Source: Candidatus Margulisbacteria bacterium GWF2_35_9 (GTDB taxonomy: Bacteria; Margulisbacteria; Riflemargulisbacteria; GWF2-35-9). Taken from it: a DNA stretch of 35,159 nt. The notes under the pieces were generated by a model, which made no database searches, was not told where the DNA came from, and saw nothing but the letters and a program-made list of their open reading frames with translations. The position numbers were made by a program, and so were the translations under genes. Positions 15,579-25,292 of this stretch are shown here, one piece after another (within the stretch, counting starts at the first letter, position 1; every line of letters begins with the position of its first letter). The stretch spans positions 6,265 through 41,423 of the forward strand of contig MFRH01000004.1 of NCBI GenBank assembly GCA_001783275.1, given 5' to 3'.

Positions 15579-15740
15579 ATGCAAAAAGAACTACTCATAT
15601 CAGAATTTACAGATGAACTCATCAGCCGAATTGATACACATAAAACGATAGACTGTTGTGTAGACGAAATTAAAAAACTCGCTTTATTAGCTAAAAAAAA
15701 GATTCCAACTGAAAAGATTATTGTTAACTGGAAAAAATAA
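15579..15740 (+). CDS. Small 53-residue protein, unknown function
   Basis: MQKELLISEFTDELISRIDT followed by a Cys-Cys pair (about 27-28), a lysine-rich helical stretch and a C-terminus ending NWKK. It is soluble, probably all-helical, with no family I recognise. The evidence that it is real is translational: AAGGAGG at 15566-15572, six bases before ATG 15579, is the best Shine-Dalgarno in the window, and a TATAAT lies just upstream. An in-frame ATG at 15546 lies before the -10 box and is rejected. It stands alone between the STAS operon and the tRNA gene, with no partner indicated. Confidence 0.6.
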   Translation: MQKELLISEFTDELISRIDTHKTIDCCVDEIKKLALLAKKKIPTEKIIVNWKK

Positions 15741-15779
15741 AACGATCTAAGTGTCTATTGATTGTTTTGCCTAGAAACT

Positions 15780-15808
15780 AAAAAGGCCTCAAGAACACTT
15801 GAGACCTT
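15780..15808 (-). terminator. Rho-independent terminator of tRNA-fMet
   Basis: On the minus strand AAGGTCTCAAG, a short TGTT loop and CTTGAGGCCTT followed by a T run: an 11-base-pair stem with one G-U pair, starting ten bases after the tRNA CCA end. Confidence 0.85.
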
Positions 15809-15818
15809 CATATAGTTT

Positions 15819-15894
<76 letters not shown>

Positions 15895-15946
15895 TCATTC
15901 ATACACCTTTTGTTAAGGCTGGATTATTATACCAAGGTCACTCGGT

Positions 15947-16804
15947 CTAGTCAAATACTACTGTCTTATTTTGAAACTCAAGAATTTTATGCTCGCTATG
16001 TTTCTTCACTGCGTTAGTTAAAACCTGCTTTTCCAGTTCCTTCCCTTTGCAAATAAAATCGTCCAAACTGTCTTTATGGTCTACATGGATTACTTCTTGA
16101 GCAATTATCGGCCCTTTATCCAGATCATCCGTAACATAATGAGCAGTCGAACCTATAATTTTGACTCCTTTTTCGTATGCCTGTTTATAGGGATTTGCGC
16201 CAATAAACGCTGGAAGAAAGGAATGATGCACATTGATAATTCTATTTTGATAATGAGTTACAAATTCTGGTGAAAGGATTTGCATATACCTAGCTAATAT
16301 AATCAACTCTATTCCCATATTCTTCATTAATTCCAATTGCATCCGCTCCTGCTCCTGCTTATTGTCCTTAAACATGGGATAGAGATAAAAAGGAATTTCG
16401 TAATACTGTGCCAACCGTCGGTTTTCCTCATGATTGCTAATAATACATGAAATATCGATCCCTAATTCTCTGTTTTTTGTTTTATATAATACATCATGCA
16501 AACAATGATCTTTTTTTGAGACAAAAACCGCTGTTTTTGTTTTTACTTTGGAAAAATATAAGGAAATATCCATTCGCCAGGTTTGCTTCATATCTTCTAG
16601 AGAAGATAAAATATTCTCCTGATTGATTTTAAAATTCGTAATATCCCATTCTATCCTCATAAAAAATATATTTTCAGAAGAATCGATGTGTTGTTCAGCA
16701 TGAAGAATATTTCCGGAATTTCTATAAATATAATCGGTAACCGTATATACAAGGCCCTCTCTATCCGGAGCCGCAATTAATAATATGGCAGAATCTCTCT
16801 CCAT
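15947..16804 (-). CDS. purU: Formyltetrahydrofolate deformylase
   Basis: A 285-residue protein (E. coli PurU 280) with an N-terminal ACT domain (residues 5-85, AILLIAAPDREGLVYTVTDY) and a C-terminal formyltransferase-fold domain. Catalytic residues are visible: Asn191 and His193 in INVHHSFLPAFIGANPYKQA and the Asp in AHYVTDDLDKGPII (222-234). The enzyme hydrolyses 10-formyl-tetrahydrofolate to formate and tetrahydrofolate, balancing one-carbon pools and feeding PurT; the ACT domain usually senses methionine or glycine. AGGAG about ten bases upstream fixes ATG 16804; longer in-frame starts would run into the tamB promoter. It neighbours initiator tRNA-fMet, whose formylation uses the same folate. 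Confidence 0.94.
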   Translation of the reverse strand: MERDSAILLIAAPDREGLVYTVTDYIYRNSGNILHAEQHIDSSENIFFMRIEWDITNFKINQENILSSLEDMKQTWRMDISLYFSKVKTKTAVFVSKKDHCLHDVLYKTKNRELGIDISCIISNHEENRRLAQYYEIPFYLYPMFKDNKQEQERMQLELMKNMGIELIILARYMQILSPEFVTHYQNRIINVHHSFLPAFIGANPYKQAYEKGVKIIGSTAHYVTDDLDKGPIIAQEVIHVDHKDSLDDFICKGKELEKQVLTNAVKKHSEHKILEFQNKTVVFD

Positions 16805-16852
16805 GTTTAAATATCTCCTATTTACGTGGTTATAAAAATCCCTGAAAGACAT

Positions 16853-16858
16853 TATAAT
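16853..16858 (+). promoter_or_regulatory. -10 box of the TamB-like gene
   Basis: TATAAT ending ten bases before ATG 16869; the expected start point near 16865 leaves a leader of about four bases and no Shine-Dalgarno. Confidence 0.45.
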
Positions 16859-16868
16859 ACAATTAACA

Positions 16869-19800
16869 ATGAAAAAAAATCTTTTGATATTATTTACCGG
16901 CATTGCAGCTATAATTATTTCATCTCAAATATTTATAAATAATTTTATTAAAAAAGAAGTTCTAGCAAATGTTGCTCAATCAATAAATTCAAAAGTTTCG
17001 CTTTCTTCTGTGAGTTTAAGTCGATTCTCTTCTCTCGTCATTCGAAACATTAAAATTAACGATCCAACCCTTACAAATCGCAATATTTTTGAAATTGAAA
17101 AGATTAATATCTCCTTTAAGCCACTTCAGTTTTTACAAACAAAAGACATTATGAAATCCATTACTTCAATTAAGGTAACTAATGGAAACGCCATTATCCA
17201 TCATTATAAAGATGATAGTTTTAATCTCATTTCTTTACTTCGGCAATCGGAATCAACAACACAAAATGCACAAGCAGACCATCCACCTGAATTTGACATA
17301 AAATTTAGAAAATGTTCTTTAACTTACATCGATGAACGGGGATTTGGCCCACAACCGTTTAAAGAAGGGAAAACTCATAGGCTCTTTGATCTTACCGCTG
17401 CTATCGATTTGACAAAAGAACAAACGAAAATTAAAGCAAAGGGGACGCTAAATAAAACTGAAAACAATGTTGAAATAGCCGGAGCGATTCGAAAAGGTGA
17501 TTATCAAATTAATATTCATACCGATCAATCTGAAATATCGGATATTATTAATTACTTTGTTAATATGCCCGAGCTAACCTTTACAAATGCAGTGGGAGAA
17601 GTGGATGTTTCACTGAAACCCAATCAAGTCATTAAAAAAACGGATATTCCAATAGCGATTGATGTATCAGTGAACATCCGAGAAGGCACACTGAAGACAA
17701 AATGGCTCCCGCCACTATTATCTATTACCGGAGGGAAAGTACTCGTCTCAAATAAAGGCGTCTTTATCAAACATGTTCAGGGAGTGGCTTCTAATGAAGA
17801 ATTTGAGGTAAATGGAGACATTCTTGAATTCTATAAACTCAACTTAAACATTGTTGCCAATAATCTTAAATATAAAAACGCTTATGGCTTTCTTCCGTTT
17901 CTTCAATACTGGAATTTGAACGGTTCTGGGCCGTTTACGTTTAAGTTATTTACTGATCTCGATAAAGAACTCGTTATGTCTGGAAAAGTTCATAATTACA
18001 CTGGGAATATATTCCAATACACCGTGAATAATACAGATTTGAGTTTCAGTATGAAAAAAAACAAAATCAACTTAGAAATTCCTGTTATCCATTCATATAT
18101 GGGCTCCGGAATGGGTCAAGGAACAGTGATACTAAGAGATCAAAAAGCTCCCATTATTAACATGCAAATTTCTTTAAAGGATGTGTCGATTCATGATTAT
18201 TTTCAGTCTCCCCAATTTTTGAACAAAGGAAATTTAGAACTTCTCTTATATAATACAGGAGATGATATTAAAGGCACTGTTCTCTTTAGCAGCAATACTG
18301 CAACTGTTTTCGGTCAGGACTTAAAAGCAGTAACCCTTTTCTGGAATAAGAAAGCAGACCGACTGCTTTTTCTAAAAAACTCTTTTGCTTCTCTTAATTC
18401 ACTAAAATCTAAGGTGTTCTTTGATGGTTATCTTGATAACAAGCATTACTTTGATATTAATATTAATAACAAAATATATCCTATTGAAACTAATAATTTT
18501 TATTTCTTTAGCTCTAAAATCGGCACCTATTCTTTTGATTCTAGCATTCAGGGAAATTTTAAAGGTTATTTTAATGATGCTTTCAAGAAGAATCCACTGG
18601 ATACAACAACCGGAAAGTGTGTCTTAACCAATGCAAATTTCCATACTGATTTTCTTAAAACCGATATATTATCTGGAAACGGACAAGTGATTATCGACAA
18701 GTTTGTTTTTATTGATATGAATCTTAAGAACAATCATTCCGCCATCAATATCCATGCAAAAACTAGCAATAAAGGGCTTATTCATAGTTTATTCTCACTA
18801 GAAAATATTGCTATGGTTCACAGCAAATCTTTTGTAAAAACATCTGCGTTTGACTATTATGGATATGCTAGTGGAAAAATAAACTTGTTTCCAAGCCAGA
18901 ATGATTTATTTATTAAGAACTACGGGGTTACTGGCAATTTTATTATTACTAATACCTCTATTATTACAAGCAACTTTGTCACGCAAAATATCCATTACCT
19001 GTCAGGAGATATTAATCTGAATAATGGACTCTTACAATTAAATAATGCTCACCTCATTCAGTCGATTACTAATGCAAAATTTGATTTATCTTATGAGTCA
19101 ATAAAACAATTCTCAATCAATTTTTACAATTCTCGTCTTCAGAGCAATGAAATCGTTTATGTTCCAAACACTATCAAATTGTTTTTTAAAAACTTAGACG
19201 GCCATATTTCAAGAAAACAAGAGAACTATACTCTAAGCCTAAATATTGATACAAATTTTATTTCTTATAAATCCCTTGATATTCCAAATGTTAAAGGGAG
19301 CATCCAGCTACATGACTCTCTATTAAGTTTTAATAATCTAGACATATATAATAAGGAGGATATTTACAATGTTTCAGGAAACCTTACCACGGAATTTAGT
19401 AAGAAAAAAACAATAAATTTTAAACCAAAATATACGCTGGATTGTCGTTTTATTAAAGGGCGCCTAGAAAACCTATCGGAATTATATCAAAGACTTCGAC
19501 CTTTATGGACAGAAGATAATAAAAAAATTATCACTGCCTCTGATAAAGATACTCAAAAAAAGATTAATATATTATTAAATTATAATAAACTAATTCAAAA
19601 AAATTATGTAAATCTATATTCATTAAAAGAAAATAGTGTTGCAAAACTCCTCGATTCTATCAAAATTAAAGAGCAACAAGAAATATTAAATGACCTGCCG
19701 TCAGCAGAAGGCTCCATCACCGGATATCTTCATCTTTCAAATACCGATAACTTCCAGTTCTATAGCAATTTATCTATTCTATCCGGTAGAATTATTTATG

Positions 19801-21764
19801 GTTTTTTTGATTCTCTTAAGCTTCTTGCTAAACAAAAAAACGATGACATTGATATTGACATAAATTGTAACAATTTAACAATTCTTGATAACTTGTTTGA
19901 AGAAATCAATGCGTCTGCGATGTATACCCCTGATACACAAAAGTTATCAATCTCTAACCTTTCCACAACTTTTAAAGGAAATAAGTCGAATAACATTCTA
20001 TCTGGGAAAGTAAATCTGGCGTCATTATTTAAGGAAGAAAAAAAAGGCGAGGCTGATGATTTAGATTTGCATCTTGAGTTATTAGAAAATGATATCAATA
20101 TTTTATCTATCTTTAATGCATCTGCAAGAAAAATTTCAAATTATGGAAATATTGTCATCGATATTTCCGGAGCCCTTCATCAACCGCTTTTTAACGCATC
20201 AAAAATGGTGTTAAGCAACTTTCAAATCGACTTCGTACCTGATTTTCCAATTCAGTCACCCCTTAAAATAAATAGCGCCAATTTAACTCTTAAAAATAAC
20301 GTTTTATCTATTCCGCAAACAACTATTGTTTGGCAAGGGCCCGATACAAATTTTGCTGAAAATAAATTTGTTGTTAATGGAACCATTTTTATCAGTCCTT
20401 TTTTTAATAATTTTGATACACTGCCTATTATGCTTAACTTAACCTGCAAACCCACTCAACTCAATATAAATTTTGAGAATATCTACATAGGCAAATTAAA
20501 AACGGACCAAATATACTTAAACGGCACTCTATTGATCCCCTTCTCAAAGAAATCAAAAGCACAATATGAGGAGAATATTCTAAATGAAAAAGAAACTGGG
20601 CCAATCTTAAGAACGTCAATTACTTTTAATGATGGGAAAATACTCATACTCGGAAATAAATCACCGGATAAGCATAAACCCTCCATTCTTTTTGATACAA
20701 CCATTAATCTGGACAAAGAAATATATGTTACCGGAAAAGACTTCTCCACCGACGTAAATAATGTGTTAAATAATATTTCCATACAACTTGAAGAAGACCG
20801 CTCCAATATCCCTGTAAAAGGGTCATTAAATACAATCGATCTGGAACATAAATTCATTTTAAAAAACGGTAAGATCGTCTTTATGAATAAAGTATTTCAA
20901 TTAATGGAGAAATCCAAACAACGCGATATTTTTAAACAGTCTCCAGAAAACATAAAGGATAATGTTGTTGATATGCGAATGATACCTGACCCCAAATATC
21001 CAGGCAAACGCAAAACACAGCCTTACTTTGATATTAAAGCCTATTCAATTATTAATAAATCGGTCACTGTTACAGGAAACGCCGGGGTAACTACCAATAT
21101 TAAAACCAAAACGGAAGAACATTTATTTATCATATTTATAGAAGGGTTCCTGACATCTGCAAAATCATTTTCAATTGAACATTATCTCGTAAATAATAAT
21201 ACCTATAGCTTAGCCGAACCACGCATATATTTAGATCAACTGACTGCTGAACAGTTAGATACCATTTCAACCTACCTATTGCCAGTTCTGTTAAAACCCG
21301 AGTTTTATCAAAGTCTTATCAATAAAGGGCTACAAAATAACGAGGAAGCCAATGCACTCCTTAGAAATTATTCTGCATCTCAAATTAATTTATGGATCGA
21401 CCAGCAGCTTCGACCCTTTGAAAAAGATGTTGCCAATACAATGGGGCTTTACGACGTTAAAATTGAGCACAATCTTGGAGGAGAAATAATTAATACTGTA
21501 CCGGTTTTCAAAGAAGAAACATCCTCTCTTCCAGATCAGAAAGTTCAGATTGAATATGTGAAAGATTTGTTTCTAAAAAAGCTGTTCGTTAAACTTAAAA
21601 CTGGAATATCACAGGATCCGGTATCCAACAGTTATGCTGTTAAACTTACTGAATATGAACTTGCATGGCTATTAAATGATTACATCAGTATTAACTATGG
21701 TAATCATAATTTACAGGATAATGTATATGGAGCGTTCTCAATCAATGCGAATTTTAACTTTTAG
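16869..21764 (+). CDS. tamB: TamB-like outer-membrane assembly / lipid-transfer protein
   Basis: A 1631-residue AsmA/TamB-type protein. One N-terminal signal anchor (residues 4-25) is followed by about 1500 residues of repeating amphipathic beta strands, expected to form a long hydrophobic groove spanning the periplasm. The C-terminal part (from about 1280) is the TamB/DUF490 domain: IQLEEDRSNIPVKGSLNTID, an ILKNGKIVF strand, a polar loop, DIKAYSIINKSVTVTGNAG and a final strand ending NANFNF. TamB-like proteins carry phospholipid to the outer membrane and work with Omp85 proteins. The next gene, an Omp85 protein, overlaps its 3' end. It may lack a leader. The central repeats are too divergent to delimit by eye. 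Confidence 0.85.
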   Translation: MKKNLLILFTGIAAIIISSQIFINNFIKKEVLANVAQSINSKVSLSSVSLSRFSSLVIRNIKINDPTLTNRNIFEIEKINISFKPLQFLQTKDIMKSITSIKVTNGNAIIHHYKDDSFNLISLLRQSESTTQNAQADHPPEFDIKFRKCSLTYIDERGFGPQPFKEGKTHRLFDLTAAIDLTKEQTKIKAKGTLNKTENNVEIAGAIRKGDYQINIHTDQSEISDIINYFVNMPELTFTNAVGEVDVSLKPNQVIKKTDIPIAIDVSVNIREGTLKTKWLPPLLSITGGKVLVSNKGVFIKHVQGVASNEEFEVNGDILEFYKLNLNIVANNLKYKNAYGFLPFLQYWNLNGSGPFTFKLFTDLDKELVMSGKVHNYTGNIFQYTVNNTDLSFSMKKNKINLEIPVIHSYMGSGMGQGTVILRDQKAPIINMQISLKDVSIHDYFQSPQFLNKGNLELLLYNTGDDIKGTVLFSSNTATVFGQDLKAVTLFWNKKADRLLFLKNSFASLNSLKSKVFFDGYLDNKHYFDININNKIYPIETNNFYFFSSKIGTYSFDSSIQGNFKGYFNDAFKKNPLDTTTGKCVLTNANFHTDFLKTDILSGNGQVIIDKFVFIDMNLKNNHSAINIHAKTSNKGLIHSLFSLENIAMVHSKSFVKTSAFDYYGYASGKINLFPSQNDLFIKNYGVTGNFIITNTSIITSNFVTQNIHYLSGDINLNNGLLQLNNAHLIQSITNAKFDLSYESIKQFSINFYNSRLQSNEIVYVPNTIKLFFKNLDGHISRKQENYTLSLNIDTNFISYKSLDIPNVKGSIQLHDSLLSFNNLDIYNKEDIYNVSGNLTTEFSKKKTINFKPKYTLDCRFIKGRLENLSELYQRLRPLWTEDNKKIITASDKDTQKKINILLNYNKLIQKNYVNLYSLKENSVAKLLDSIKIKEQQEILNDLPSAEGSITGYLHLSNTDNFQFYSNLSILSGRIIYGFFDSLKLLAKQKNDDIDIDINCNNLTILDNLFEEINASAMYTPDTQKLSISNLSTTFKGNKSNNILSGKVNLASLFKEEKKGEADDLDLHLELLENDINILSIFNASARKISNYGNIVIDISGALHQPLFNASKMVLSNFQIDFVPDFPIQSPLKINSANLTLKNNVLSIPQTTIVWQGPDTNFAENKFVVNGTIFISPFFNNFDTLPIMLNLTCKPTQLNINFENIYIGKLKTDQIYLNGTLLIPFSKKSKAQYEENILNEKETGPILRTSITFNDGKILILGNKSPDKHKPSILFDTTINLDKEIYVTGKDFSTDVNNVLNNISIQLEEDRSNIPVKGSLNTIDLEHKFILKNGKIVFMNKVFQLMEKSKQRDIFKQSPENIKDNVVDMRMIPDPKYPGKRKTQPYFDIKAYSIINKSVTVTGNAGVTTNIKTKTEEHLFIIFIEGFLTSAKSFSIEHYLVNNNTYSLAEPRIYLDQLTAEQLDTISTYLLPVLLKPEFYQSLINKGLQNNEEANALLRNYSASQINLWIDQQLRPFEKDVANTMGLYDVKIEHNLGGEIINTVPVFKEETSSLPDQKVQIEYVKDLFLKKLFVKLKTGISQDPVSNSYAVKLTEYELAWLLNDYISINYGNHNLQDNVYGAFSINANFNF

Positions 21765-23466
21765 TCTTATTATTTTTCTATTATCTGTTTGCGGTGCTGT
21801 AACCATTAAGCCCAGTAATCCGGATATTTTTAACAATTACACAATCGGAGAAATTGTATTATCTGTTAACGCCAAAACAAATATAGATTTAAAACCTTAC
21901 TTGCAATACTTGGGAGAAAACAAAAAATTCTACACAATTTACCTGATCAATGATATCAGCAGTTTGTTGAATAGTGGCTATATTCAAGATCTATCAGCAA
22001 CTATCATTAAAACGGACCTTTCTACAGTTAAAGTTGTTCTCAATGTTTTTATGAACTCTCCAATAAAATATATCGAATTTAATAATGCCAGTATTTTTGG
22101 ATATAAAGAATTGGTGAATATGATCAGCAATAAAGTGGATTCCATATTAAATATTTCAACGATCAGTCATGACATAGAAGTCGTTGAAAAAGCATATCAT
22201 GACAAAGGATATATATTAGCAAAAGTAACCAATGTTTTTTTTATTAATAAAATACAAACACTCTTTTTTAATATAGAAGAAGGACGCATAAACTCTGTCT
22301 CTTTTGAAGGTCTCGATAAGGTCAACCCAAAACTCTTAATGCGTGAACTTAAAATAACTCCCGGCACTGTTTTTAACTCTAACTATTTGAACGAAGACCG
22401 AAACAGTTTGCTAAAACTGGGCTATTTTTCAAAAGTCAGTATACCTAAACTCACTCCCTCGGAGACTAGATCCGGTTATATCGATAGTATTTATCAAGTA
22501 CAAGAAAGAAAAATTAACAATTTGCAAATTGGTGTTGAGCAACTTCAAAACAGTCGATTGAGCCTTGCGTTGACCTTGAAATTTCCAAATTTTCGCAACA
22601 CCGGTGAGGGTTTATATTTTAAAGGCCAAAGCATTTTTTCAACCTCAGCAAACGACTATAGTTATTACTTAAAATACACCGAGCCTTGGTTTCTTAATCG
22701 CCCTATACCGCTTAATGTTATATTCTGGAATCAGGTGATTGAAGAAAGTATCAACACTACGAATATCACTCCTGTCCAACGAATCGGATGGGAAACAAAT
22801 GCCGAACTTAATTTAATGTCTCACATTCAAACTATCGTAGGGTATAGCAGTGAGGCAGTGAAAGATACCAACTCAACCTCTTCTTATGACAAACGCAATT
22901 TAAAACTGAGTATTCTTAAAAATACAACCACAGAGCTCAATAACCCTTTATCCGGGTACAAAGCCTATTTTACTATTGAAAAAGGAAATAATTTTTTTCA
23001 GATTTTGAAGTTTGGGGGAATTGATTATGTAAAATATAATTTTGACTATTCGGTGTTTTACAATATATACAAATCCGATGTTCTCGCCTTTCACTTCTCC
23101 ACTGGTTATGTTTTATACAATACTCAGGTTCAGCAACTTTTTGAACAAGACAAATTTCTTGTTGGAGGAGCGTATACACTAAGAGGTTATGATGAATCCT
23201 ATGCCAATATTTCGAGCGCTATTTTAGGAAATCGAAAGATCTTATTTAATATGGAATACCGCGTTCTCTTCACTTCATGGCTCCAAGGTGCTCTTTTTGC
23301 AGATTACGGGTTTGCAAGTGATAATCAAATCAATTTATCCGATTTAAAATTTGGCTACGGTGCCGGAATTCGCATCTTTACCCCAATCGCACCGCTTCGA
23401 TTTGATTTTGCTTTTGGGGAGAACAATCGCTTCGTTCTTCACTTTGCCTTAGGGCAATTATTCTAA
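21727..23466 (+). CDS. Omp85-family outer-membrane protein, TamA-like
   Basis: A 579-residue Omp85 protein: signal peptide (7-24), about three POTRA repeats (40-260; best seen in SVSFEGLDKVNPKLLMRELK then ITPGTVFNSNYLNEDRNSLL) and a C-terminal barrel (270-579). The barrel contains the signature loop-6 motif GGAYTLRGYDESY and ends FALGQLF with a terminal Phe. Its start overlaps the tamB 3' end; ATG 21727 has AGGA (21715-21718) eight bases upstream, while ATG 21745 is possible. Overlap with tamB suggests the TamA role (partner of TamB), whereas the next gene next to Skp is the better BamA. Paralogy of the two is clear; the role split is inference. Confidence 0.85.
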   Translation: MERSQSMRILTFSLIIFLLSVCGAVTIKPSNPDIFNNYTIGEIVLSVNAKTNIDLKPYLQYLGENKKFYTIYLINDISSLLNSGYIQDLSATIIKTDLSTVKVVLNVFMNSPIKYIEFNNASIFGYKELVNMISNKVDSILNISTISHDIEVVEKAYHDKGYILAKVTNVFFINKIQTLFFNIEEGRINSVSFEGLDKVNPKLLMRELKITPGTVFNSNYLNEDRNSLLKLGYFSKVSIPKLTPSETRSGYIDSIYQVQERKINNLQIGVEQLQNSRLSLALTLKFPNFRNTGEGLYFKGQSIFSTSANDYSYYLKYTEPWFLNRPIPLNVIFWNQVIEESINTTNITPVQRIGWETNAELNLMSHIQTIVGYSSEAVKDTNSTSSYDKRNLKLSILKNTTTELNNPLSGYKAYFTIEKGNNFFQILKFGGIDYVKYNFDYSVFYNIYKSDVLAFHFSTGYVLYNTQVQQLFEQDKFLVGGAYTLRGYDESYANISSAILGNRKILFNMEYRVLFTSWLQGALFADYGFASDNQINLSDLKFGYGAGIRIFTPIAPLRFDFAFGENNRFVLHFALGQLF

Positions 23467-23487
23467 CGTTAAATCAATTTAATTTGA

Positions 23488-23516
23488 GGGACAACTCATC
23501 TAATTTATGTTAAAAT
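23488..23516 (+). promoter_or_regulatory. Possible promoter before bamA
   Basis: GGGACA (23488-23493), a 17-base spacer and TAAAAT (23511-23516) within the 83-base gap before bamA. GGGG upstream of ATG 23550 is the ribosome-binding site. Confidence 0.35.
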
Positions 23517-23549
23517 GTGTCTCAAAATTAGCGATTAAGGGGAACTTAC

Positions 23550-25277
23550 ATGAATTCAATTAAAACCGCACTTATTTTATTATTATTTTCTTTTCTATTC
23601 TCAAATACTATTAATGAAATCATCATCTCTGGAAATAAAAATATACCGAAAGAAAGTATTCTATCGTTATTAAATTCAAAAGGTGGAGAATCTTTCTCGA
23701 CCGATAATGTTGTAAACGATATTGATACTATCTATGAGATGGGTTTTTTCAACGATAATATCTCTGCAGAAACAGTAAATGTTAATAAGGATAAACTAAA
23801 TATAATATTTACGGTTAAAGAAAATTCCGTGGTTAATACAATATACTTTGTGGGGTTACATGCATTTGATACAAGTGAAATTCTCGCCAGCTTCAATACC
23901 AAACAGGGAGAAACCCTTAATTTCAAAAAATTGAGAACCGATATTCAGACCTTAACCAAATTTTATCACGAACGAGGTTATGTTTTGATGAGTATCAAAG
24001 AAATTCTCGAACCCCAAGATGATAACATTCTAACGTTTGTTATCAAAGAAGGCCTCGTTGAAGATATCTTTTTTAAGGGTCTTTCCTTTACAAAAGAATA
24101 TGTTCTTACCAGAGAAATGAAAACAAAACCGGGTGATGCTTTCAACATCCACACCCTTCAGAAAGACATTCAAAATCTTCACAATACCGGGTACATCGAA
24201 GCAATTAATATTGAACCACCAATGGCTGGAATTGACCCAGACAACGTTGTCGTCGTTATCAATCTGAAAGAGAAAAAATCTGGATCATTACAATTTGGAG
24301 GCGGCATTAGTTCTTCTTCCGGTTTCTTTGGATTCCTCCAGCTAGGATTCAATAATTTCCTTGGTGAAGGTTACAATATGTCAACCAAAGCACAATGGGG
24401 CGAAAAACAGTTAACCTATGAATTCACCTATAATAATCCTTGGTTCTACCCAGACAAAACGTCACTAACGTTCAGGCTATGGAACACGGATGGGCAAATT
24501 GATGATTCTGGATTAGGATCCCTTCCTTCCACTCCTCTATACAATCAATCTTCTAGCCTTGAAGCATTAAGTTCCGGTGGAGAGATTACCATGGGAAAAC
24601 CGTTTACAGACGAGATCAGTGGCTTCTGGACTGCTCAGTTAAATAACGTCAAACCAGATGATTCAAGTATTTCTCCATATCGCATTCGAAGTATTGGTGC
24701 TGGAATCAACTATGATACAAGAGATTATATTTTTAACCCTTCATCCGGTGAATTTATTTCTCTCAAGGCCAATACCTCTCTTGAACTACTTGGAGCCACC
24801 GTTGAGTTTCTTAAAATTAAAGGTCGTACATTTAAGTATTTCCCTGTTGCTGATAATTTAGCACTTGGGTTTAAGTTTCTAGGTGATGTTTCTTTTGGGA
24901 CAATCTTTGATACTGAACGTTATTTTGCCGGTGGTGCAACAACCGTTCGTGGATATAAAGATGGTTATCCTTTTGCAATTGGTGGCATGAGAGGTTTGGG
25001 TACCGTTGAACTTCGTTATAATGTTTCTGATATTGTTCAGGTTTATGCCTTTTATGATGCCGGTTTTATTCGAAAAGGTTATGCAGAATGTACTACCTAT
25101 TACGGAACCAACAACTCTGGACACAATATTCGTACCGGAAAAGGTATCGGATTTAAAATAACAACACCCATCGGCCCATTACGGTTTGATTATGCTTGGG
25201 GTGACGGTAATCCATACAATGAAAATCTTGATAGTAGTGAAGGAGTTATTCACTTTAATATTGAAAATTCATTTTAA
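23550..25277 (+). CDS. bamA: Outer-membrane protein assembly factor BamA
   Basis: A 575-residue Omp85 protein: signal peptide (1-19), three POTRA domains (about 20-90, 92-167, 168-240) and a 16-strand barrel. Features seen are EIIISGNKNIPKESILSLLN in POTRA1, GDAFNIHTLQKDIQNLHNTG in POTRA3, the loop-6 motif V466-R467-G468-Y469 that packs inside the barrel, and a C-terminal Phe. E. coli BamA has five POTRA domains and 810 residues; three is common in other diderms. It inserts barrel proteins into the outer membrane. Position directly before ompH/skp and lpxD, as in many diderms, supports BamA rather than TamA. No other Bam subunit is in the window. Confidence 0.92.
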   Translation: MNSIKTALILLLFSFLFSNTINEIIISGNKNIPKESILSLLNSKGGESFSTDNVVNDIDTIYEMGFFNDNISAETVNVNKDKLNIIFTVKENSVVNTIYFVGLHAFDTSEILASFNTKQGETLNFKKLRTDIQTLTKFYHERGYVLMSIKEILEPQDDNILTFVIKEGLVEDIFFKGLSFTKEYVLTREMKTKPGDAFNIHTLQKDIQNLHNTGYIEAINIEPPMAGIDPDNVVVVINLKEKKSGSLQFGGGISSSSGFFGFLQLGFNNFLGEGYNMSTKAQWGEKQLTYEFTYNNPWFYPDKTSLTFRLWNTDGQIDDSGLGSLPSTPLYNQSSSLEALSSGGEITMGKPFTDEISGFWTAQLNNVKPDDSSISPYRIRSIGAGINYDTRDYIFNPSSGEFISLKANTSLELLGATVEFLKIKGRTFKYFPVADNLALGFKFLGDVSFGTIFDTERYFAGGATTVRGYKDGYPFAIGGMRGLGTVELRYNVSDIVQVYAFYDAGFIRKGYAECTTYYGTNNSGHNIRTGKGIGFKITTPIGPLRFDYAWGDGNPYNENLDSSEGVIHFNIENSF

Positions 25278-25292
25278 AAAAGGAGATTAGCT

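Noticed and set aside
16805-16903. Longer N-terminus for PurU from 16903
   Set aside because: The extra 33 codons overlap the start and promoter of the divergent TamB-like gene, and relatives begin at the ACT domain just after ATG 16804, which has its own AGGAG.
19321-20857. Minus-strand open frames inside the TamB-like gene
   Set aside because: They are shadows of the long plus-strand frame, without ribosome-binding sites or recognisable domains.
23483-23526. Imperfect inverted repeat TTTGAGGGACA / TGTGTCTCAAA before bamA
   Set aside because: Two mismatches and a 22-base loop in an AT-rich gap; not convincing as operator or terminator.
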